Both the position numbers and the translations under genes were made by a program. The notes under the pieces are model-generated. The model saw only the letters and a list, made by a program, of their open reading frames with translations. It was not told the DNA's origin and searched no databases. Shown here in pieces: positions 24,296 through 32,369 of a DNA stretch of 46,294 nt. The DNA comes from Niveispirillum sp. Lineage in GTDB: Bacteria > Pseudomonadota > Alphaproteobacteria > Azospirillales > Azospirillaceae. The stretch is taken from positions 1 to 46,294 of the forward strand of contig NZ_JAGOGJ010000006.1 of assembly GCF_017996735.1 (NCBI RefSeq), given 5' to 3'. Within the stretch, counting starts at the first letter, position 1, and each line of letters starts with the position of its first letter.

Positions 24296-25519
24296 ATGCT
24301 GGGCAGGATCAAGGCGCTATTGGCGCCGGAGCGGAAGAGTGGTGACGGATACGAGGTGTTGACCGGCAATATTTTGCCGACTGCCGCCGGCGTGTCAGTG
24401 TCCGCCGAATCCGCGATGCGATGCAGCACCGTCTATGGCTGCGTGAAGGCCATCGCCGAAACCGTCCAGCAAATCCCCTGGCATCTGTACCGCCGGCAGG
24501 GTGATGACCGCGTGCGGGCCACCGACCACCCCGCCTATGCCCTGGTCACCAAGGCCGCCAACGACTGGACTCCGGCCAGCGAGTTCCGGCTGATCCTGGC
24601 CACCCATCTCGCCACCTACGGCAACGCCTATGCCTTCGCCAACCGCGACCGCACCGGCCAGGTGGTGGAATTGATCCCGCTGGACCCGAGGCGGGTTTCC
24701 GTCCGCCAGCATCCCACCACCATGGCGCCAATCTATGCCGTCACCACGGGCGATGGCACCCGCGATTACGGCCGTGACGAGATCCTGCATATCCGGGGCA
24801 TCGGGCTAGACGTGACCCAGGGCGACAGCCCCGTGGCGCTAGCGCGGGAGGCCATCGGCCTTGCCCTGACTCTGGAGGCGCATTGCGCCGGGCTGTTTGG
24901 TCGGGGCGCCAAACCCAGCGGCCTGCTGAAGCACACGAAGAAGGTCGCCGACGATGTGCTGGTGCGTCTGCGCAACAGCTTCAGCGCCTGGTACACGGGC
25001 ACAGCCAATTCCGGCCGGACGATGATTCTGGAAGATGGCATGGAGTTCGAGCAGCTCCAGCTTTCCTCCACCGATAGCCAGACGCTGGAGATGCGCCGGA
25101 TGCAGGTGGCGGAAGTCTCCCGCTTCTGGCGGGTGCCGCTGTCGCTGCTGAATGATCTGGAACGGGTGACGCATGCGAACGCGGAGACGCTGGGCCAGCA
25201 ATACCTGACCTATTGCATGCTGCCCATCCTGCGGGCCTTCTGCGATGCCGCCGCCATCACGCTGCTGACTCCGGAAGAGCGGGACGAATATTATTTCGAG
25301 TTCCTGATTGATGACCTGACCCGCGCCGAAATCGCCAAGCGGTTCGAGGCCTACAGCCGGGCCATCAATGCCGGTGTGCTGAACCCGAACGAAGCCCGCG
25401 CCATGGAGAACCGACCGGCCTATGCCGGTGGCGAAACCTTCATGCGCCCGGTCAATACCGCGCCGGCCCCGGCTGCCACCTCCACCAATGACGAGAGCGG
25501 CGCCGATGGAACGGCTTGA
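24296..25519 (+). CDS. phage portal protein, HK97 family
   Basis: 407 residues from the ATG at 24296 with GAGGG seven bases upstream. Typical HK97-gp3 features: VSVSAESAMRCSTVYGCVKAIAETVQQIPWHLYRR near the start, DEILHIRGIGLD, the long helix region LALTLEAHCAGLFGRGAKPSGLL, and VAEVSRFWRVPLSLLND near the C-terminus, with NPNEARAMENRPAYAGGE at the end. It forms the dodecameric ring at one capsid vertex through which DNA is packaged. First gene of the structural operon; the 121 bases before it contain a short hairpin (CAACGTC/GACGTTG, 24224-24240). Its end overlaps the protease-capsid gene. This is a different family from the interrupted outer-phage connector. Confidence 0.93.
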   Translation: MLGRIKALLAPERKSGDGYEVLTGNILPTAAGVSVSAESAMRCSTVYGCVKAIAETVQQIPWHLYRRQGDDRVRATDHPAYALVTKAANDWTPASEFRLILATHLATYGNAYAFANRDRTGQVVELIPLDPRRVSVRQHPTTMAPIYAVTTGDGTRDYGRDEILHIRGIGLDVTQGDSPVALAREAIGLALTLEAHCAGLFGRGAKPSGLLKHTKKVADDVLVRLRNSFSAWYTGTANSGRTMILEDGMEFEQLQLSSTDSQTLEMRRMQVAEVSRFWRVPLSLLNDLERVTHANAETLGQQYLTYCMLPILRAFCDAAAITLLTPEERDEYYFEFLIDDLTRAEIAKRFEAYSRAINAGVLNPNEARAMENRPAYAGGETFMRPVNTAPAPAATSTNDESGADGTA

Positions 25520-27140
25520 ACTGAAGTTCGTCCAGGATGCCGGGGCGGCTGGGCTGATCGAGGGCATCGCCTCGCCCATCGGTGGCACGCCGGATCGGGT
25601 GCGGGATATCGTGGCGCCGGGTGCCTTCACCCGCACCCTGGCCGAACACAAGGCCGCCGACGCCATGCCGGCCATGCTGGTCGATCACAACCACAAGGCC
25701 GTGGCCGGCACCTGGCTGCAGATGACTGAAACGTCGGAAGGCTTGCGCGTCTCCGGCCGGCTGGCCCTTGGCACCGATGATGGCGACCGCGCCTATGCGC
25801 TGGCCAAGTCCAAGGCCATCACGGGCCTGTCCATCGGCTATCGCGCCATCCGCGCCACGGCAATGCCCGGCGGCATCCGCCGCCTGGACGAAATCGACCT
25901 GCTGGAAATCAGCCTGGTCAGCGTGCCCGCCGCGCCGGGCGCCCGGATCACCAGCGTCAAGAGCTTCCCCGCCGCCGCTGCGGCATCATCGAGAGAGAGC
26001 ACCATGGACGAGAATGAAGCCGGCGGCGGCACCCCCACCGTCGAAGAGCGTGTCAGCAAGCTGGAAACCGGCCTGACCGATCTGGACAAGCGCCTGAAGG
26101 CCGTGGAGGGCAACAGTGCCGCCGCCGCCAAGGGCGTGGACCGTATCGAAACCATGCTGCGCCGGCCGGGCGCTGCGGCGCCGGAGACGAAGGCGGCCGA
26201 TGGGGTGGAGGTCAAGGCCTTCGAGAATTATCTGCGCTTTGGCCCCACCGGCATGGAGTTCACCGAGGTGAAGACGCTGCGCACGGCGGAAGATCCGTCG
26301 GCCGGCTATCTGGCGCCGGCGGAGTTCATCGCCGAGATCGACAAGAACGTCGTGCTGTTCTCCCCCATCCGCCAGTACGCCACCGTGCGCAGCACCGCGC
26401 GCGGCACCGTGGAACTGCCCAAGCGCATCGGCCGTCCCACCGCCACCTGGGTGGAGGAGCTGGAGGACCGCGACGATACCGACACCGGCAGCCGCTACGG
26501 CAAGTCCATCTATGACGTGAAGGAACTGACGGCCTATGTGGATGTCAGCTTCTCCACGCTGGAGGATGCGGCCGTCAACATCTTCGCCGAACTGTCCGCC
26601 GATCTGGCGGAAGAGTTCGGCTATGCCGAGGGTCAGGCCTTTGTGAACGGCAACGGCGTGAAGCGCCCCATGGGCTTCATGTCGGATACCAGCATCCCCA
26701 CCGTGATCAGCGGCCATGCCTCCCTGATTACCGCCGACAGCCTGATTGATGCCTATCACGCCCTGCCCACGCCCTACCGGGCAAACGCGGTCTGGGGGAT
26801 GAACAGCACGACACTGGGGGCCTGTCGCAAGCTGAAGACCACGACGGGCGAATATCTTCTGTCCATGACCGGTATCGCCGGCTCCCCGGCCACCACCATC
26901 CTGGGTCGCCCCGTCATCGAACTGCCGGACCTGCCCGACGTGGCCGGTGGTGCCGTTCCCATCGTCTTCGGTGACTTCCGCCAGGGCTTCCGCGTCTTCG
27001 ACCGGGTGGGCTTCTCCATCCTGCGCGATGACCTGACCCAGCGGACCAAGGGCAAGGCCCGGTTCCATGCCCGCCGCCGGGTGGCCGCCGGGGTGCGGAA
27101 GTCCGAGGCCATCCGCAAGCTGATCGTGTCCGCGAGCTAA
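25506..27140 (+). CDS. fused prohead protease and HK97-type major capsid protein
   Basis: 544 residues from the ATG at 25506, overlapping the portal stop. Residues ~1-160 are a HK97/U35-type prohead protease with His in MLVDHNHKAVAGTW, Ser in AKSKAITGLSIGYRA and the ISLVSVPA strand. Residues ~185-245 are the coiled scaffold-like delta region (VEERVSKLETGLTDLDKRLKAVE). Residues ~250-540 are the capsid fold (LRTAEDPSAGYLAPAEFIAEIDKNV, VDVSFSTLEDAAVNIFAELSADLAEEFGYAEGQAFVNGNG). An in-frame ATG at 26004, preceded by GAGAGAG, could give the capsid protein alone, so both fused and separate products are possible. The protease would cut scaffold and fusion joint during capsid maturation. Confidence 0.9.
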   Translation: MERLELKFVQDAGAAGLIEGIASPIGGTPDRVRDIVAPGAFTRTLAEHKAADAMPAMLVDHNHKAVAGTWLQMTETSEGLRVSGRLALGTDDGDRAYALAKSKAITGLSIGYRAIRATAMPGGIRRLDEIDLLEISLVSVPAAPGARITSVKSFPAAAAASSRESTMDENEAGGGTPTVEERVSKLETGLTDLDKRLKAVEGNSAAAAKGVDRIETMLRRPGAAAPETKAADGVEVKAFENYLRFGPTGMEFTEVKTLRTAEDPSAGYLAPAEFIAEIDKNVVLFSPIRQYATVRSTARGTVELPKRIGRPTATWVEELEDRDDTDTGSRYGKSIYDVKELTAYVDVSFSTLEDAAVNIFAELSADLAEEFGYAEGQAFVNGNGVKRPMGFMSDTSIPTVISGHASLITADSLIDAYHALPTPYRANAVWGMNSTTLGACRKLKTTTGEYLLSMTGIAGSPATTILGRPVIELPDLPDVAGGAVPIVFGDFRQGFRVFDRVGFSILRDDLTQRTKGKARFHARRRVAAGVRKSEAIRKLIVSAS

Positions 27141-27151
27141 GGAAGCATCCC

Positions 27152-27577
27152 ATGCGCGACCTGATGAACAACATCCATCCCGTCCGGGCCATTTCCCCGG
27201 CGGCGGCCGTCACCGACAACACGCCCTTCGTGTCGCAGGTGATCGATACGCTGGGCTTCAACAGCCTGACCTTCGTGATCCTCACCGGGGCGCTGGCCGA
27301 TGCCGACGCCACCTTCACGGCGCTGCTGGAACACGGCGATGCATCGGACCTGTCCGATGCGGCGACCGTCCCGGATGACCTGCTGATCGGCACCGAGGCG
27401 CTGGCGAGCTTCACCTTCGCTGACGACAACGAAACCCGGAAGCTGGGCTATGCCGGCGGCAAGCGTTACGCGCGCCTCACCGTCACGCCGGCCGGCAACA
27501 GCGGTAACGCCTTCGTGGCGGCCGTCGCCTTGCTGGGCCATCCCAACCGCGCCCCCACCGCCAACCCGCCCACCTGA
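27152..27577 (+). CDS. head-associated structural protein (unnamed family)
   Basis: 141 residues with GGAAGC upstream, 11 bases after the capsid stop. The sequence MRDLMNNIHPVRAISPAAAVTDNTPFVSQVIDTLGFNSLTFVILTGAL is a pattern seen right after HK97-type capsid genes in alphaproteobacterial elements. Beta-rich, no signal, no catalytic motif. Its place suggests a capsid decoration or head fibre protein; this is not proven. Confidence 0.65.
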   Translation: MRDLMNNIHPVRAISPAAAVTDNTPFVSQVIDTLGFNSLTFVILTGALADADATFTALLEHGDASDLSDAATVPDDLLIGTEALASFTFADDNETRKLGYAGGKRYARLTVTPAGNSGNAFVAAVALLGHPNRAPTANPPT

Positions 27578-27590
27578 TCGGAAGGTCGGA

Positions 27591-28211
27591 ATGCTGACCA
27601 TCATCACCCCGGCGGAAAGCCAGAGACTGACCACCTTGGCCGCGATCAAGGATGAACTGCGGATGACCGCCGGGGCCGATGATGCTTTCCTGCTGACCCT
27701 GATTGACCAGGCAAGCGGGGCCGTGCGGCGCTGGTGCAACCGCACCTTTGCCGCCGAAACCGTGCGGGAGACGTTCCGCCTGTCCACCCTCACCGACAGC
27801 CTGATGCTGTCGCGCTGGCCGGTAGGCGCCGTGCTGTCCGTCACCCTGGCCGGGGCGACGCTGGGCGAAGCCGGGTATGAGGTGGAGGGGGCAACGGGCC
27901 TGCTTTATCGCCTTACCGACTCAGATGAACGCTTGCCGTGGCCGCCTGGCAAGATCGTGGTGGAATATGTCGCCGGCTTCGTTTTGCCCGGCAACCCTGG
28001 CCGCAGCCTGCCTGACGACATTGAACGGGCCGCCATCCTGCTGGTGAAGGCGGCATGGTTCAGCCGCAACCGTGATCCGCTGATCAAGACGGAAGAGGTC
28101 GACGGCATCGGCGCCAATTCCTATTGGGTGGGCGGGTTCAGCGACGGGGCCACCTTGCCGCCCGATGTACAGGGCCTGCTTTCCGCCTATCGTCAACCCG
28201 CCATTGGATGA
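27591..28211 (+). CDS. phage head-tail connector (gp6-like adaptor)
   Basis: 206 residues from the ATG at 27591 with GGAAGG upstream. LAAIKDELRMTAGADDAFLLTLIDQASGAVRRWCNRTF is the signature N-terminal helical pair of gp6-like adaptor proteins (the LKxxLR-x-D-DxLL-x-IxxA pattern), and IVVEYVAGF followed by IERAAILLVKAAWFSR is the typical second half. Such proteins sit below the portal as a 12- or 13-mer ring and accept the tail. It supports that the capsids are built to take a tail from another phage. Confidence 0.85.
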   Translation: MLTIITPAESQRLTTLAAIKDELRMTAGADDAFLLTLIDQASGAVRRWCNRTFAAETVRETFRLSTLTDSLMLSRWPVGAVLSVTLAGATLGEAGYEVEGATGLLYRLTDSDERLPWPPGKIVVEYVAGFVLPGNPGRSLPDDIERAAILLVKAAWFSRNRDPLIKTEEVDGIGANSYWVGGFSDGATLPPDVQGLLSAYRQPAIG

Positions 28212-28215
28212 CACC

Positions 28216-28623
28216 ATGTTGAACCCAGGCACCTATGCGCTGGCCGACAAGCCCGTCACCACCGCCGCCAACGAAGCGCAAGCCCCGATCACAGATCTTG
28301 AGGGCATGACCGCCGCAACGATCCAAGCCCGGTTCGCCTACGGCACCGGCGGCACGTCCGCCAAGGTCTATGTCGCCACCAGCCTGGACGGCGGCACCAC
28401 CTGGGTGGATATCGCCTGCTTCGCCTTCACCACCGCCGGCGGGGTGAAGGTGGTGAATGTGTCAGGCCTGACACCACGGACAGCCCCCATCGCGCCAACC
28501 GACGGCGCGCTTGCCGACGACACGACGGTTGATGGTGTGCTTGGCGACCGGCTGCGCGCCCGGATCGTGACCACCGGCACATACGCCAACAGCCTGTTGA
28601 CCGTCCGGGCGGTGGTGCGATGA
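28216..28623 (+). CDS. satellite structural protein, beta-rich, unknown
   Basis: 135 residues, ATG four bases after the adaptor stop. Alternating strands (ATIQARFAYGTGGTSAKVYVATSLDGGTTWVDIACFAF, RLRARIVTTGTYANSLLTVRAVVR) give it the look of a small beta-barrel or immunoglobulin-like structural protein. Possibly a head decoration or stopper protein; no family assigned. Its stop overlaps the next start. Confidence 0.6.
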   Translation: MLNPGTYALADKPVTTAANEAQAPITDLEGMTAATIQARFAYGTGGTSAKVYVATSLDGGTTWVDIACFAFTTAGGVKVVNVSGLTPRTAPIAPTDGALADDTTVDGVLGDRLRARIVTTGTYANSLLTVRAVVR

Positions 28624-28991
28624 ACCGGGAAATCGCCACCTTGGACCGTATGCTTGCCGTGGCCGGGGAATCCATCGTGCTGATGCGTCAATTCGGCACG
28701 ACGCCCAACAGCTTCGCCAGCGTCGAATGCCTGGCCTTCGTGCGCGGCTATCGGCCGGAAGAGCTGATCGGCAGCATCTCGCAGACCGACAGCTTCGTCG
28801 TCATCTCTCCCACGGAAATCAACCGGGCGAAATGGCCCGGTGGTTCCGGCTTGCTATCGGCCACGGATGCCCGCATCCCCCGCAAAGGGGACAGGGTCAT
28901 GATCCGGGGCCTTCAGCGCAATGTCGAGTCTGCTGGGCCGATCTATGTCCGCGGCGCTTTGGTCCGTATCGACATGCGCGTGTTGGGGTAA
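28620..28991 (+). CDS. head-completion-like protein
   Basis: 123 residues, ATG overlapping the preceding stop. Beta-rich with ESIVLMRQFG, SVECLAFVRGYRPEELIGSISQTDSFVVISPTEINRAKWPGG and PRKGDRVMIRGLQRNVESAGPIYVRGALVRIDMRVLG. This strand pattern resembles small head-tail joining or stopper proteins that follow gp6-like adaptors, with the PxxGDxvxxxG motif common to them. Assigned mainly from order and fold appearance. Confidence 0.6.
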   Translation: MNREIATLDRMLAVAGESIVLMRQFGTTPNSFASVECLAFVRGYRPEELIGSISQTDSFVVISPTEINRAKWPGGSGLLSATDARIPRKGDRVMIRGLQRNVESAGPIYVRGALVRIDMRVLG

Positions 28992-28994
28992 GCC

Positions 28995-29327
28995 ATGCCA
29001 TTCGCTCCGCCCCGTTCCTGCAAATGCGGCGCCCTGGTCCCCGCCGGCCAGCGGTGCCCGCGATGTGCCAAGGCCGCCGACATTGCCCGCGGTTCCGCCC
29101 GCCAACGCGGCTATGACCGGGATTGGGAGAGTGTACGGGCGGCATTCCTGGAACGCCATCCGACGTGCTGTGCCCCCGGCTGCGATCAGCCGGCCACGGA
29201 CGCGGACCATATCCAGACCGTGAAGGAGGCCCCGCACCGCCGGCTTGATCCCACCAACCTGCGCCCCTTTTGCCACCGGCACCATTCCCAGCGGACGCGC
29301 CGCGACCAGGGAGGGCCACGGGGATAG
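28995..29327 (+). CDS. HNH endonuclease
   Basis: 110 residues. An N-terminal zinc pair region (CKCGALVPAGQRCPRC) is followed by CCAPGCDQPATDADHIQTVKEAP and TNLRPFCHRHHSQRT. This is the phage HNH pattern: DADH with the metal-binding His, LRPFCHRHHSQRT as the second half. Phage HNH proteins beside TerS/TerL nick DNA to help genome packaging at cos sites, so cos-type packaging is likely here. Confidence 0.9.
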   Translation: MPFAPPRSCKCGALVPAGQRCPRCAKAADIARGSARQRGYDRDWESVRAAFLERHPTCCAPGCDQPATDADHIQTVKEAPHRRLDPTNLRPFCHRHHSQRTRRDQGGPRG

Positions 29328-29423
29328 GGGTTCCAGAGTTTCCAACCCGAGGGGGCCGGGACCGTTGGGGGGTCTTGCGCGCACTCACCTTGAAATTGGG
29401 GATTTTCCCGAAAGGGCTTTCAG

Positions 29424-29834
29424 ATGAAGGGTCGAAAACCGAATTTGCGGGTGATTGAAGGGGGTGCCGCCACGGGCCGCTGTCCCTCTCCCCCGACCTG
29501 GCTTTCCGTTCACGCCAAGCGGGAATGGAAACGCTGCGCTCCTGAACTGCATCGCCGGCGGCTGCTGACTGCCGACACGTTGGCAACGCTGGAAAGCTAC
29601 TGTGTCGCCGCCGGCCAGGTGCGGGAGTTTGAAGAGCTGATGGCCACCGACGGCCGGATGATTTCCGGGGAGGACGGGCCCAAGCCGCACCCGGCTTTCA
29701 AGATGCAACAGGCGGCAATGCGGGAATGCCGGCTGCTGGCGGCCGAACTGGCATTGACGCCACAGCGACAGGGCACCAGGGGCAAAACGGACGAAGGAAA
29801 AGGCGATGGCTGGGATTCTGACCTTCTCGCCTGA
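29424..29834 (+). CDS. terminase small subunit, P27 family
   Basis: 136 residues. MKGRKPNLRVIEGG at the start is typical for the P27 small terminase family (cf. KGRKP...L..lrG). The helical body KREWKRCAPELHRRRLLTADTLATLESYCVAAGQVREFEELM and KMQQAAMRECRLLAAELALTPQRQ matches the family's oligomer-forming region. TerS recognises the packaging site and loads TerL. A satellite carrying its own TerS directs packaging of its own DNA rather than that of a helper. It overlaps TerL by 29 bases. The 96 bases upstream after the HNH gene hold no visible feature and could include the cos site. Confidence 0.88.
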   Translation: MKGRKPNLRVIEGGAATGRCPSPPTWLSVHAKREWKRCAPELHRRRLLTADTLATLESYCVAAGQVREFEELMATDGRMISGEDGPKPHPAFKMQQAAMRECRLLAAELALTPQRQGTRGKTDEGKGDGWDSDLLA

Positions 29835-31419
29835 TCCGGAGCTTTACCCTGATCCGACCGGCCGTGCCGACCGGATGTGCCGCTTCGTCAACAAGCTCCG
29901 GCTATGGGAAGGAAGGTTCGCAGGCAAGCCGTTCCATCTGCATGATTTCCAACGGTCATTGGTCCGCCGCATCTATGGCCCGACCACGGACGACGGGCGC
30001 CGTCTGGTGCGCATGGCCTGCATCTGGATACCCCGCGGCAATGCCAAGACGACGCTCGCGTCGGCGCTGGCCCTGGCTCATTTCCTGGGACCGGAAGCCG
30101 AAGCGGGCGGACAGGTGATCCAAGCCGCAGCCGACCGGGAGAATGCCGGCATCGCCTTCAAGCACAGCTTCGAGATGGTGAAGCAGGATGACGCCCTGTT
30201 GCGCCGCGTGGCACCAATCGAAAGCCGGAAGGTGCTGAACCACACGAAGACCAGTTCCATCCTGAAGGCTATCTCGTCCGAGGCATACAGCAAGCACGGC
30301 ATGAACGCCTCGTTCTTCCTGGCGGATGAGGTGCATTCCTGGCCGCTGGCGGAGGGCCGGAAGCTGTTCAAGGTGGTGACGGACAGCATGGTGAAGCGAG
30401 AACAGCCACTGACCATCGTCATTTCCACCGCCGGGGAAGGTCAAGGCGGGCTCGCCTTCGACCTCTGGTCCTATTCGCTGGCCGTAGCGCGGGGCGAAGT
30501 GAACGATCCGACCTTCGCGCCCATCATCTTCGCCGCCGACCCGGAAGCGGATTGGCGCGATGAAGCGGCCTGGCACGCGGCAAACCCGGCCATCGCCGCC
30601 GGCTTTTGCAGCCTGGAGGAATTGCGCATCAAGGCCCGCCGCATCGAGCATTTCCCGGCGGAGATTGCCGACTTCCGCCGCTTCCATCTGAACCAGTGGC
30701 AGGAAGGGGCCGCAAACCCCTGGATGGATCTGGCCACCTATGACCAAGCCGCGGCGATGACCGCCCCCGATGACTTGATCGGCCGGCCCTGCTGGATTGG
30801 TGTTGACCTGTCGAGCGTGGAAGATTTGACGGCCGTGGCCGCAGTCTTCCCCTCTGGCGATGGCGACACCCGCACCTATGACGTGATCGCCACCTTCTTC
30901 CTGCCGGAAGCCGCCTTGGCCCGGAAGGCGGATCGTGACCAGGCGGATTATCTGCGTTGGCGGGACGCTGGGCACCTGAAGGTGACAGAGGGCAACCGCA
31001 TCGATTACGACGCGGTGATCGCCCACGTCGTAGAGCTGGCGGAACGGTATGCCGTCCAGGAAGTTGCCATTGATCGATGGAACTCCACGGCTGTCACCAC
31101 GGCATTGCAGCGGGAGGAAATCACCGTCGCCACCTTCGGCCAGGGCTTCGCCAGCATGGCCGCCCCCGTGCGGGAGTTGAAGCGGGCCATCCTTGGCGGT
31201 GAGTTCCGCCATGGAGATAACCCGGTCCTGCGCATGTGCTTTGGCAACGTGGTGGCAGAGAAGGACGCGGCGGAGAACGAGAAATTCACCAAGGAGAAGG
31301 CCCGCGGCCGCATTGATGGCGCGGTTGCCGCCGCCATGGCTATCGGCCGGATCCTGGCCAGCGAAGACACTGGTTCCGTCTATGAGGCCGCCCGGCCTGA
31401 AGGCTTCCTATTCGTTTGA
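29806..31419 (+). CDS. terminase large subunit (Terminase_1 type)
   Basis: 537 residues. ATPase motifs: Walker A PRGNAKTT (residues 76-83), Walker B with Asp174-Glu175 in FFLADEVHSW, coupling segment ISTAGEG. The nuclease half starts with Asp335 in WIGVDLSSVEDLTAV, with further acidic residues in EVAIDRWNST and KARGRIDGAVAAAMA. All expected residues are intact. It pumps DNA into the prohead through the portal and cuts it. Last large gene of the element; only one small gene separates it from attR. Confidence 0.93.
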   Translation: MAGILTFSPDPELYPDPTGRADRMCRFVNKLRLWEGRFAGKPFHLHDFQRSLVRRIYGPTTDDGRRLVRMACIWIPRGNAKTTLASALALAHFLGPEAEAGGQVIQAAADRENAGIAFKHSFEMVKQDDALLRRVAPIESRKVLNHTKTSSILKAISSEAYSKHGMNASFFLADEVHSWPLAEGRKLFKVVTDSMVKREQPLTIVISTAGEGQGGLAFDLWSYSLAVARGEVNDPTFAPIIFAADPEADWRDEAAWHAANPAIAAGFCSLEELRIKARRIEHFPAEIADFRRFHLNQWQEGAANPWMDLATYDQAAAMTAPDDLIGRPCWIGVDLSSVEDLTAVAAVFPSGDGDTRTYDVIATFFLPEAALARKADRDQADYLRWRDAGHLKVTEGNRIDYDAVIAHVVELAERYAVQEVAIDRWNSTAVTTALQREEITVATFGQGFASMAAPVRELKRAILGGEFRHGDNPVLRMCFGNVVAEKDAAENEKFTKEKARGRIDGAVAAAMAIGRILASEDTGSVYEAARPEGFLFV

Positions 31420-31426
31420 GGACACC

Positions 31427-31687
31427 ATGCGCCTGGATGTTATCCGAATCGACCGCCGCCACGACAATTCAGCCTGTATCGCTGTCGTGGCCGTTGCCAT
31501 CCCGAAAGCCGGTGTCGAGGTCCGCGGCATTCGGATAATCAGACGTGATGACGGCAGCGTCTACGCGAACATGCCCCACCAACGCGACCATCTTGGAGCA
31601 TGGTATCCCACCGTCCGGTTCATGAAGCCGGGCACAGTTGATGCCATCAAACGCGCTGCTGTGGAGGCTGTTTGCGGCCCGCAGTGA
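31427..31687 (+). CDS. small protein at the right end of the satellite (SpoVG-like appearance)
   Basis: 86 residues, ATG seven bases after the TerL stop. VIRIDRRHDNSACIAVVAVAIPKAGVEVRGIRIIRRDDGSVYANMP followed by WYPTVRFMKPGT resembles the compact beta-sheet of SpoVG-type nucleic-acid-binding proteins (strand, 'RIIRRDDG', 'MP'). The match is weak. Its role could be DNA binding near attR or accessory recombination. Confidence 0.5.
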   Translation: MRLDVIRIDRRHDNSACIAVVAVAIPKAGVEVRGIRIIRRDDGSVYANMPHQRDHLGAWYPTVRFMKPGTVDAIKRAAVEAVCGPQ

Positions 31688-31690
31688 GTT

Positions 31691-31708
31691 GCTTACGCCA
31701 CGCTTACG
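31691..31708 (+). other. candidate integrase arm-type sites, right
   Basis: GCTTACG at 31691-31697 and 31702-31708, 11 bp apart, the same motif, orientation and spacing as at the left end (15950-15967). They lie 60 bases inside attR. Confidence 0.6.
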
Positions 31709-31767
31709 GCAAACCATGCCATCCCACCAAGAGCATGAAAAGCAAGGGCAATGCCAAATTGTCCCTA

Positions 31768-31780
31768 GCATCTGGCAGGC
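31768..31780 (+). other. attachment site, right copy (attR core)
   Basis: GCATCTGGCAGGC, identical to the left copy. The following bases resume the portal frame at codon 306 (G-C-G for Ala, then Asp-Asp-Asp-Gly). Confidence 0.9.
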
Positions 31781-32369
31781 GGATGATGACGGGGTGCTGA
31801 ATCCCGGTGCCATCCGGCTGGTGCCCGGGACCATCATCCCCAAGGCCGTGGGGTCGGCGGGGTTGACGCCGCTGGCCAGTCCGGGGCGGTTCGATGTCAG
31901 CCAGTTGGTGCTGGACGACCTGCGCGCCCGGATCCGGCATGCGTTGCTGGCCGACCGGCTGGCGCCCGTGGATGGGCCGCGCATGACGGCGACGGAGGTG
32001 CTGGAACGGGGGGCCGAGATGGCGCGCATCCTGGGGGCCACCTTCGGCCGGCTGCAATCGGAGTTGCTGGTGCCACTGGTGCGGCGCTGCCTGTCCATCC
32101 TGCGCCGGCGCGGGCTGGTGCCCGACATCGCGGCGGACGGGCGCCAGGTGCTGATCCGCATCCTGTCGCCGCTGGCCCGGGCCCAGGCGCAGCGCGATGC
32201 AGAGGCGACGCTGCGCTGGCTGGAAAGCGTGTCGGCCCTGGGGCCGGACGCCCTGTCGGTGGTGGATCTGCCGGCCTGTGCCCGCTTCCTGGCCGATGCG
32301 GCGGGGGTGCCGCCGTTGCTGGTCCGCCCGCCGCCCGCCGCCATGCCGGTGGAGGGCACGGATGACTGA
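31781..32369 (+). pseudogene. podovirus-type head-tail connector (portal) gene, 3' part
   Basis: This is the C-terminal third of the portal gene whose 5' part ends at 15819. The frame is open from 31638, but the part before 31781 belongs to the inner element. GVLNPGAIRLVPGTIIPKAVGSAGLTPL, then DVSQLVLDDLRARIRHALLADRL and MTATEVLERGAEMARILGATFGRLQSELLVPLVRR, is the expected continuation of the connector family (the MTATEV segment is diagnostic). It has no start codon or ribosome site of its own. Its stop overlaps the Bbp19-like gene. Confidence 0.9.

Larger units (their letters stand above)
15807..31780 (+). mobile_element. integrated capsid-forming phage satellite (cf-PICI-like), 15,961 bp
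   Basis: Bounded by the 13-bp direct repeat within the portal gene. Order: integrase; kinase/HIRAN cargo pair; divergent XRE switch; small early genes with MerR/AlpA-type DNA-binding proteins; replication initiator and DnaB-like helicase; HK97-type portal, fused protease-capsid, connector proteins, HNH, TerS, TerL; a last small gene; attR. No tail, baseplate, holin or endolysin gene is present and there is no room for one: only 80 bases separate the last gene from attR. Known capsid-forming phage-inducible islands share this content and size and acquire tails from a helper phage. The alternative is a prophage that lost its tail module, but the clean boundaries and compact, intact gene set argue for a satellite. 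Confidence 0.8.

Noticed and set aside
25986..27068. 360-codon minus-strand open frame
   Set aside because: Antisense to the capsid gene; Gly/His/Gln-rich composition typical of shadows.
31638..31780. ATG-started gene covering the 3' portal fragment
   Set aside because: The first 47 codons are satellite end sequence with no ribosome site; the frame is a chance continuation across attR.
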